Below, one piece after another: positions 6,156-11,985 of a stretch of 11,985 bases of DNA; the first letter of the stretch is position 1, and every line of letters begins with the position of its first letter. Source of the DNA: Goniomonas avonlea (lineage: Eukaryota; Cryptophyceae; Goniomonadida; Goniomonadaceae); NCBI GenBank assembly GCA_003573635.1, contig QUTJ01031472.1, forward strand, positions 1 to 11,985. The letters run 5' to 3'. The notes under the pieces were generated by a model that did not search any database, was not told the origin of the DNA, and saw nothing but the letters and a program-made list of their open reading frames with translations. The position numbers and the translations under genes were made by a program.

Positions 6156-9100
6156 ATGGCATCGTTGGTCGAGGCGGCCACCAAGAAACTTGCAAAGCCT
6201 CCCCCACTTACGCCCGAGCAGATTGCAGACAGAAAACAGCAAGCTGCTGACGAGTTCGTGGTTGTTGCCCAGGATGAAGACTGGGACCATGTGCAGGAGC
6301 AGATTGATGCCCTCGACTCCCGCGAATCTTCAGCCTCTGTTGTCAACGAACTGCCTGTGATGGCTGATCCAAAACATTCGTTACCTCGGGTTGATTCCTC
6401 CGGTTTGCTCGGTTTGGGACGAGATGATGGCGATGAAGGGCCGAGCCTCTCTCGAAGCGCCAGTGCCGGTGCGGCGGTTTCGCGGATTGGAGCAGCGCAG
6501 ACCAGCCGTGCACACCACGTTGGCAAAAAGTTTCAGAATCCTTGGGATACTTGGGAAGCTATGGGTGTGAAGAAAGGACTGTCGTATCTCATCAGCAGGT
6601 CAACCATCGTGACCCCAGATGTGAGACAGTAACGCTTCTGCAGAAAACATCCCGATCCACCACCGAAAAAGGTCATGCATGAACAATTTCCTGTGGAGAC
6701 TCCAGATATGGGTCATCTCCTTGAACCAGATCCGGCTGTGTTACAGGTGTGGTGATTTTGTGAAGGCCTTGTGGTTCTTTCACTCACCGGTGGACGTAGG
6801 TGATGTGGTGTGGGCACGCGTCGTTTCTAATCCAAATCGCTGGGTGCGCCGTGCTCACGGATCCAGGTGCCTGAATTCTCCCTGTTTTGCTTCTTGTGTT
6901 CCGTTGGGGCTCGCTCACACCACTGCCAGTTTGGTCGGAGCGGTGTTCGCCGGTCGCAATGTTTGGTCCAAAGAGAATCACACCACCCCCGTGTGAAATC
7001 AGCGAGCTCCCACGCATCGACTTTGTTTGCATCTCTCACAATCATTATGACCACCTGGATCTCGCGACTTTGCGGGAGCTCCACCAAAGGTACGCCCATG
7101 CCATATGCCACACGCGCCAAGCCCCCCACTGCAATGAGAGGCGGCGTGCGTGACGTGCGTACGAGTGTGGGTCAGTCAACGCGGAGTTTAATCGCTGCCG
7201 ATCACCCACACTTGGCATTCGGATCATCGCAGCCTTCCAGCACCAATCACGCCGCTGCATAACCCCAGCACGGTCTGATGACTGGTGACCCTTCTTTCCT
7301 GTGCTCGGTCCGTGCTTCCCTGCATTTTGACCCGCTCCTGTCTCAGGTTCAAGCCGACTTTCCTTGTTGGTCTCGGTGTCAGCGCAACCGTCTCTGATCA
7401 TGTGCGCCAGCTGTCCTCCTCTCTCTCCCTCTCCCCCTTTCCCCTCTCCTCCACCTCTCCTCTCCCCTCTCCTCCCTCTCCTCACTGCCCCGTCTCCCCC
7501 TCCTCGCCTCCTCTCGCCGCTCCCTCTCCTCTCCTCCTCTCTCCACTCCCTCTCCTCGCTGAGTGTGAAATCTGTTGTGATATCAGATACTTGTATTTAG
7601 TCCTCCGCAATCTGGTCTCGGAGATACTCCAGCCCCAACCCGACCTTGCCGACCTCTCACAGTCTGGCTCGCAGGGCATGAGAGTGCGGGAGCTTGATTG
7701 GTGGCAGGATTTTGTGGATGACTATCACAGTGTGACGTTCACCTTTGTTCCTGCTCAGCATTGGTCCTGCCGAGGTGGGTTCGTCCATGCTTCAATACCG
7801 TTGGCGTGTGTGGCGATGCCAGTGCCCATCTCAATCATCTGCCGTTTGCCTATTTTTCACTCAAAAGGTGGCCAATGTGGCGAACAGGATATCGTATTGG
7901 CCAATCGTTTTCCTGGAGACACGTCCAGTAGAGTTGCTCTCACACGTGCGTGTGGACAGATGGCGTCCTGGACCGCAACAGCAGTCTCTGGGGCGGCTGG
8001 GTCGTCTCCACCCGGGACAAGAAGTGCTATTTCAGCGGCGACACCGGATACTGCCCGTGCGTTTGTTTCGCATTTAGTCACTGCCGGGTGTGTGCGTGTG
8101 CGAGAGATTGGGGATTGGTGCGTGTGTGAGAGTTGTTGCATGCGGTCGCTGCCTTGGATGCAGGACAGTGTGTCCGTGCGTGTTGTGTGTGGTTGTGGGG
8201 AGAATGAGGGTGTCAGAGAGGGAGGGAGGGAGGGAGGGAGGGAGGGAGAAAGAGGCAGAGAGAGAGAGAGAGAGAGATGTGGCCTCGATCCCCATCAGTG
8301 TCCGTCCCCATATCCGTGGACGTGTCCGTGTCTCAGACTCGGCTGTGTCCGTGTCCGTGTGCCGCCGGTGCGAGCGTGGTCGTGAGTGTGTTTGTGAGCG
8401 CTGTGTGAGAGAGATGGGGCCCGCAAGGTCTCCCCAAACCGCGCACACACTTGGAAACTCAATCAGAGTTGGCCGTGCAAACACTGCAGTCTGCTCAAGA
8501 GGGGAAAGGGCGTGTAGTGTGGCCATGCTCTTGAACGCACCGCCGTGCCCGTACGGAGAGAGTGTTGTATGCATGTGTGCGTGTGTGTGTGAGGGGGGGG
8601 GGGGGGTATCCTTGAACCGTGTGCTCTCGCACCCGCCGCTCCCTCCGTTGCCAAGGACTCCCCGAAAGAATTGTGTCGATGTGGTCGCTGTTGGTCGTTG
8701 TCGTCACAGAGAACTAGAGCACGGCAGAACATTCTCCAGCAGCGATGACAGGATTCAACCCACCCAGGAACCGCTGAGTGGCCACAGTGCAGCGTGAGAG
8801 TATGAGATCTCCAGGCAGCGAGTGAGAGAGAAATACTTCAGCCAGTGGTGGTGATCGTATTTGGATTTTGTGCGGATTTTCTGTGGATGTTCTGCGGCTC
8901 TCGACCTTCACAGTCTCACCAACACCACAGTGTGTTCAAGGAACTGGGCCACAGAGTCGGCCCTTTCGACGTGGCCTTGCTCCCTCTCGGTGCCTACGAA
9001 CCTCGCAAGTACGCATTTTCATCCTTATGTCTGTAGTTTTGTGTGTTTTTATGCATTTTTGCTATTTTATGGTGTTTCTGGGTTTTTCCTTTCCTGTGTT

Positions 9101-10376
9101 TGCTTGGTTTTCACGGTCAAAGGGAAAATCCACGGTGAGATATCGCGTCAACGTGAGTCGCTGAGGTAGGCCTGCACTGGAACGGCAATAAGTCACTGGC
9201 TGCGCTGGTGTCATGTACCCGCACCTTTCACTTGTTCCGCATCTGGAGTCTGTGTCTGTGTCTGTGTCTGTGTCTGTGTGCATGTGCGGGTGAGCGTGTG
9301 AGTTTGAGCATCAGCGTGCGTGGTTTGGGCGTTAATCATCTCACTGGCCCATGCTGAAGTCATGCAGCCGTAGCGTTGTCTCCTTGAAGGGCAGTGCATC
9401 CTGAGGGGGCGACAAACTGGCGGACTGGCTGGCTGGATGTCTGGCTAGCTGGCTGGCTGACGGACAGAGTCGCGGCAACTCGAAACACTGGCCCACACAG
9501 AGACACGCACCGACACAGTTCAATTACCACCGCCCACTGCTTCTTGTTCTTGACCCCTTACTTACTCCGCGCCCAGGATCATGAAGCCGCAGCATTGCAA
9601 CCCTGTGGAGAGTGTGACGGTGCACACAGAAGTCCGGTCAAAGCTGTCAATTGGGATGCACTGGGGCACCTTCATTCTGTCCAACGAGGCTGTGCGTTTA
9701 TGCGAGAGAGGGAACCCTTGGTCATCGAATAGTGGACGCAGATAGCTGGTGTCCTGTCTGTGTATGTCTCCCTCGCTGCCTCTTTTTATCCGTCCCCGTA
9801 TCACTTGTCTCTCTGCCTGGGCCTGGGTTTGTCTCGATGTTTGTATCTGTGGCGGTGGCTGTGGCACTTGCTGACACTGGTCGCCCTGTCGCTGGCCCTC
9901 CTTGTCCCTCGCTGGCCCTCCTTGTCCCTCGTTGGCCCTCGCGTTGGCCCGCTTTGTCCCTGTTTGCTCCCTCGTTAGCCCTGTTTGCACTCTTTGCCCT
10001 GTCTCTTTGTCACTCTTTGCCCACTGGCCCTCTTTGCCACTCTTTGCCCTGTCGTTGGCCTCTTTGTCACTCTTTGCCCTCCTCAGCCGTCTTTGTCACC
10101 CTTTGTCTCCGTTGGCACTCGCTAACTCCTTTACCATTGCAGGTTTTGGATCCCCCGATTGACCTCGTGAAAGCGTTAGTGGCCGCCCAGGTCCCCTTGC
10201 AAGAATTCATTCCAATCCGTATTGGGCGAATCATGAAGGTCTGGGACCTTTCTTTAAAATTATTGAGGTATCACCGGGGTGCGATCACACTCAAGGAGCA
10301 CAATCTGTTGGTTAAGCGTTCCCAATGTTTCGAGAAATACTATTTCGAGAAAATGTTTCCAAAAAGTCATCACTGA
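6156..10376 (+). CDS. NAPEPLD: NAPE-PLD-type phospholipase D (metallo-beta-lactamase fold), 10 exons
   Basis: N-acyl-phosphatidylethanolamine phospholipase D hydrolyses NAPE to N-acylethanolamine and phosphatidic acid at membranes. Exons: 6156-6598, 6644-6746, 6800-6866, 6930-7089, 7347-7401, 7675-7774, 7960-8056, 8931-9008, 9577-9691 and 10143-10376. Together they make 1452 nt, 483 aa, with matching phases. ATG 6156 (AAAAATGG) is the first in-frame ATG after the TATA box. Landmarks: FQNPWDTW (end of exon 1), VMWCGHASF, VLTDPVWSERCSPV, MFGPKR, ISELPRIDFVCISHNHYDHLD, RELDWWQDF, VPAQHW, LWGGWVV, FSGDTGYC, GPFDVALLPLGAYEPRK, MHWGTF and VLDPP. The zinc ligands of the family all survive: H241, H243, D245, H246, H305, D337 and H396, spaced as in the human enzyme. 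The first 135 residues are a low-complexity extension replacing the shorter animal N terminus. The last about 38 residues after GRIMKV exceed the usual C terminus and may be mis-modelled. No signal peptide. Introns 7 and 8 are satellite-rich. The call rests on remembered family motifs, not a search. Confidence 0.92.
7418..7560 (+). repeat. C/T tract in NAPE-PLD intron 5
   Basis: About 140 nt of nearly pure pyrimidine (CTCTCC-type units) inside the 273-nt intron 5, starting shortly after the CAT|GTGCGC donor. It contains no stop codon in the lipase frame. Confidence 0.8.
8081..8607 (+). repeat. Satellite-rich core of NAPE-PLD intron 7
   Basis: The 874-nt intron 7 (8057-8930) is mostly simple sequence. 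It has GTGT-rich stretches from about 8088, (GGGA)n at 8219-8249, (GA)n at 8257-8277, CCGTGT/CCGTCC units at about 8297-8365, a GT array at 8577-8590 and a run of 14 G at 8593-8606. The remainder (8608-8930) is ordinary sequence ending in the CACCACAG acceptor. No conserved exon is seen in it. Confidence 0.75.
9248..9280 (+). repeat. (TGTGTC)n microsatellite, intron 8
   Basis: About five tandem hexamers TGTGTC in intron 8 (9009-9576) of the NAPE-PLD gene. Confidence 0.85.
9417..9461 (+). repeat. CTGG-type microsatellite, intron 8
   Basis: A degenerate CTGG/CTGA tetranucleotide array in intron 8 of the NAPE-PLD gene, about 120 bp before the GCGCCCAG acceptor of exon 9. Confidence 0.75.
9889..10116 (+). 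repeat. Degenerate minisatellite (TTGGCCCTC / TTTGTCAC), intron 9
   Basis: Reiterated blocks such as TGGCCCTCCTTGTCCCTCGC (two adjacent copies, 9892-9931), followed by CTCTTTGCCCTGTC and CTTTGTCACTC variants. The array fills the second half of the 451-nt intron 9 and ends before a classical 3' splice site (GCTAACTCC branch-like sequence, pyrimidines, TTGCAG at 10137-10142). Confidence 0.75.
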
Positions 10377-10804
10377 GTCTGGACAGGTGTGGTACACTCT
10401 CCTCTCTGTCTGGACCTCTCTCCTCTCCTCTCCTGGGGCAGAGGAGATTCCTCTGGTGTTGGGGTGTCCAGATTGTGTCCACGTTTTTCGCCCAAGGAGG
10501 TCAGGGCTGCCCAACTCGACCGAAGACCATCTCCGCATTGCCCACTTGAGATAGGCGGCGAGTGCCATTCGTCTTGGGGATGGGAGCACCACAGCGCGCC
10601 CCCCCCCTTCACTATCCGCCAAAACCCACGACAATCTGCCCGATCATCTCTCAAACCTGCCCAAATCCGCAAAAATCCATCGTTGTGGTCCTCAACTGCC
10701 ACAATGGAAATTCGGCCCCAGCACCACACAGTCAACACTGGCTCTGAGGACTGGCACCATGTCGGCTCCAGCACCACACAGCCAACAGGGGCCCGCCCGG
10801 TGCC
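10377..10804 (+). other. Unresolved stretch between NAPE-PLD stop and next exon
   Basis: No complete gene is evident here. The stretch contains a 55-nt intron-like segment (10387-10441, CAG|GTGTGG to GGGGCAG), the candidate exon described separately, a run of 10 C at 10599-10608, and the 14-bp sequence CCAGCACCACACAG at 10718-10731 repeated at 10768-10781. ATG 10704 has a good context (ACAATGG) and opens a 41-codon frame that I cannot splice into the downstream exon. Confidence 0.4.
10442..10499 (+). CDS. Candidate exon with a CPDC knuckle (low confidence)
   Basis: A strong pyrimidine-rich acceptor (CTCCTGGGGCAG) precedes AGGAGATTCC. In the lipase frame the segment reads EIPLVLGCPDCVHVFRPR and can end at the donor AG|GTCAGG (10500) in phase 2, which fits an acceptor at 10788/10789. 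Without splicing, the frame runs to a TAG at 10552-10554 and adds a His-x4-His, giving C-x2-C-x17-H-x4-H, like a degenerate zinc finger. It could be an internal exon of the lipase gene, of the downstream unknown gene, or non-coding. Confidence 0.3.
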
Positions 10805-11564
10805 ATGTATTTCGACTGGGACAACGTGACGCACTGTGCTCGTGTAACACCACGCCACCAGGTGGGTGTCGACGACCCAATGGAAATGTGGAACGATTTC
10901 TCGTGGGCGCTCCATGCTGTTCCAGGTGCGACTTAGATTCTGTCGATGTGTGTGCCCGAAACGACCCGGTGCCGTAGTTCTTGCTGCTGCCTCCTCGCCC
11001 TCTCTCTCTTGATTCCGAGTCTCCGATAGATTTCTCCCAGATCTAAATCTAATCTAAAAGAAGAGTGCTCCTCTTATCTCCTCCCTGTGTAGTCTTGGTG
11101 TCTTATCTCCTCGCTGTGTAGTCTGTCCTCTCTTGTCCACTTATCTCCTCGCTGTGGTCTCGTCCTCTTATCTCTTCACTCTAGTCTTGTCCTCTTATCT
11201 CTTCACTCTAGTCTCGTCCTCTTATCTCTTCACTCTAGTCTTGTCCTCTTATCTCCTCGCTGCGTAGTTTTGTCCCCTCAATGGGTCGCACCTGGACTGA
11301 CCCAGGGTTGGGTGAACTCTCTCACACACACTCTCTCTCTCAGATTCCCACACGATCCTCCCCGGTGCTGCTGCCGCCGCCGCTGTCGGTGCTGGTGCTG
11401 TCGGTGCTGGTGCTGTCGGTGCTGGTGCTGTCGGTGCTGGTGGGGCCAGCGTTCGGGGTGCGGATAAGGTCAGGGTGGTGAGCGGCGGCTATGTGAACGT
11501 TGAGCCTCTCGTCGTGCAAAGCGATGAGGACGGGAGCGGAGACCTGGGGCTGGTGGCCCTGTAG
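10805..11564 (+). CDS. Unknown protein, last exons with GAVGA repeat
   Basis: Two exons join in phase 1: one ending at 10925 (CCAG|GTGCGA) and the last at 11344-11564 (acceptor CTCTCTCAG, stop TAG 11562-11564). From ATG 10805 they encode 113 residues. The first exon is Trp-, Asp- and Met-rich and looks folded: MYFDWDNVTHCARV, then DDPMEMWNDFSWALHAVP. The last exon opens with Ala/Gly/Val, includes AVGAG repeated four times, and ends with an acidic tail (VQSDEDGSGDLGLVAL). The start is doubtful: the frame is open back to an acceptor-like CCAACAG at 10782-10788, and phase-compatible upstream exons exist (10442-10499, and even NAPE-PLD exon 10). A possible internal donor CACCAG|GTGGGT lies at 10861/10862. 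I do not recognise the family. The 418-nt intron carries a 27-bp minisatellite. Confidence 0.48.
11073..11274 (+). repeat. 27-bp minisatellite, seven units
   Basis: Units starting CTTATCTC/TTATCTCC occur at about 11073, 11102, 11140, 11167, 11194, 11221 and 11248. The last four are exactly 27 bp apart and nearly identical (CTTATCTCTTCACTCTAGTC). The array sits inside the intron before the final exon of the unknown gene. Confidence 0.85.
11382..11441 (+). repeat. 15-bp coding tandem repeat, four copies
   Basis: GCTGTCGGTGCTGGT is repeated four times without change and lies in frame in the last exon of the unknown gene, encoding AVGAG each time. It is preceded by a run of GCC/GCT alanine codons. 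Confidence 0.85.
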
Positions 11565-11627
11565 CTGCATCACTGTTGCTGTGCAACTGGTGTTGCCGCC
11601 GTGGCGATGCCAGCGCTCCCCACCCTG

Positions 11628-11667
11628 CGTCAGAATTTACCAGAATCCGTCAGAATTTACCAGAATC
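11628..11667 (+). repeat. 20-bp perfect tandem duplication
   Basis: CGTCAGAATTTACCAGAATC occurs twice in direct succession with no mismatch; a partial third copy (ACCAGAA) follows at about 11673. It lies about 65 bp after the TAG of the upstream gene, so it probably falls in a 3' untranslated region. Confidence 0.85.
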
Positions 11668-11768
11668 CAAGGTACCAGAACTCAGTTGGTGATATGAGCT
11701 TGACGTTGTCACCCGAGACTGACGGCCGAAGTGGATTGGAGGTGACGTCCACTTGGTGACTCAATGAC

Positions 11769-11807
11769 TCTCAAGTATTTTTGAGAAGCTGTGACCAGTT
11801 CCGGTCA
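11769..11807. other. Two adjacent small hairpins
   Basis: TCTCAA (11769-11774) pairs with TTGAGA (11781-11786) around a 6-nt loop. Immediately after, TGACC (11792-11796) pairs with GGTCA (11803-11807), also around 6 nt. The stems are short, so chance is possible. The location, about 200 bp after a stop codon, would suit a 3'-end or mRNA structure. Confidence 0.3.
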
Positions 11808-11985
11808 TGAACCAGATTTAGAATTGGCGTGCTTTGCTGCGATTGTTCAGAGATGAGCATTGCCCCCACTAGCTGTGACGCGTACGGTTCGAGTTTCCGT
11901 AACGTCCAGAAAATAGCGAAAAATCGGAACAAGATGTGCATGCAAGGACCAGCAGCCGGCCTGCCTCAACTCAAGAGGGGGGGGG

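Larger units (their letters stand above)
11565..11985. other. 3' flank, no convincing gene
   Basis: Beyond the TAG I see no supportable coding exon on either strand. It holds the tandem duplication at 11628-11667, two adjacent hairpins at 11769-11807, and a terminal run of nine G at the window edge. Confidence 0.4.

Noticed and set aside
7285-8385. 366-codon plus-strand ORF treated as one gene
   Set aside because: It covers lipase exons 5 and 6 but also introns 5-7. Family alignment requires splicing, and exon 7 is in another frame.
10374-10376. TGA read through (selenocysteine or reassigned codon) to join the downstream CPDC segment
   Set aside because: The downstream 10442-10499 segment is in the same frame after a 55-nt intron, which is tempting, but a phase-1 donor upstream of the TGA or a separate gene explains it more simply. 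No SECIS-like structure was identified.
10370-10915. 181-codon minus-strand ORF
   Set aside because: It is antisense to better-supported plus-strand exons, has no recognisable motif, and shows no splice-site or phase support.
11771-11860. Minus-strand 29-residue frame (ATG 11860) as the last exon of a gene to the right
   Set aside because: Too short, no matching family, and only a weak upstream acceptor. It cannot be supported without sequence beyond the window.
1-11985. CRISPR arrays, tRNA/rRNA genes, transposons
   Set aside because: All repeats are simple or minisatellite type without spacers. No tRNA cloverleaf, rRNA core, transposase or reverse-transcriptase motif was seen on either strand.

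Overview
The window is nuclear DNA of a eukaryote, probably a flagellated or ciliated microbial one. The real genes can only be read by joining many small exons across GT-AG introns (one GC-AG). Exon phases agree at every junction in three multi-exon models. The encoded families (a kinesin motor, a DUF4485/CEP112-like centrosomal protein, an NAPE-PLD-type lipase) are eukaryotic or eukaryote-enriched. Nothing prokaryotic is present: no operons, Shine-Dalgarno sites or IS elements. The lineage cannot be fixed from this sequence. Many introns are tiny (43-60 nt), while others are swollen by microsatellites, minisatellites and homopurine or homopyrimidine tracts.

Layout, left to right: (1) 1-212, GAGT/GA microsatellite inside a kinesin intron. 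(2) 256-1667, minus strand: eight exons of an N-terminal kinesin motor domain, running off the left edge. (3) 1668-1739, a 72-bp gap between two diverging start codons, holding a 17-bp tandem repeat and a 10-bp palindrome. (4) 1740-2472, plus strand: a two-exon unknown protein with a CxxC-x13-CxxC motif. (5) 2473-2793, tail-to-tail spacer. (6) 2794-5951, minus strand: a complete 13-exon gene (571 aa in my model) with an N-terminal DUF4485 domain. (7) 5952-6155, a 204-bp divergent promoter with a TATA box and three 8-bp palindromes. (8) 6156-10376, plus strand: a 10-exon NAPE-PLD homologue (483 aa) with all seven metal ligands. (9) 10377-11564, plus strand: exons of an unknown protein that ends in a GAVGA-repeat exon; they are either a separate gene or an extension of the lipase gene. 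(10) 11565-11985, no convincing gene; a 20-bp tandem duplication and two small hairpins.

The genes alternate in divergent and convergent pairs. Kinesin and the CxxC gene are head to head, the CxxC gene and the DUF4485 gene are tail to tail, and the DUF4485 and NAPE-PLD genes are head to head. The kinesin and the DUF4485 protein both suggest microtubule or centrosome/cilium biology. The lipase is a membrane-lipid enzyme with no obvious functional tie to them apart from the shared promoter. All exon boundaries were inferred by eye from splice consensus, phase and family alignment, without transcript data.
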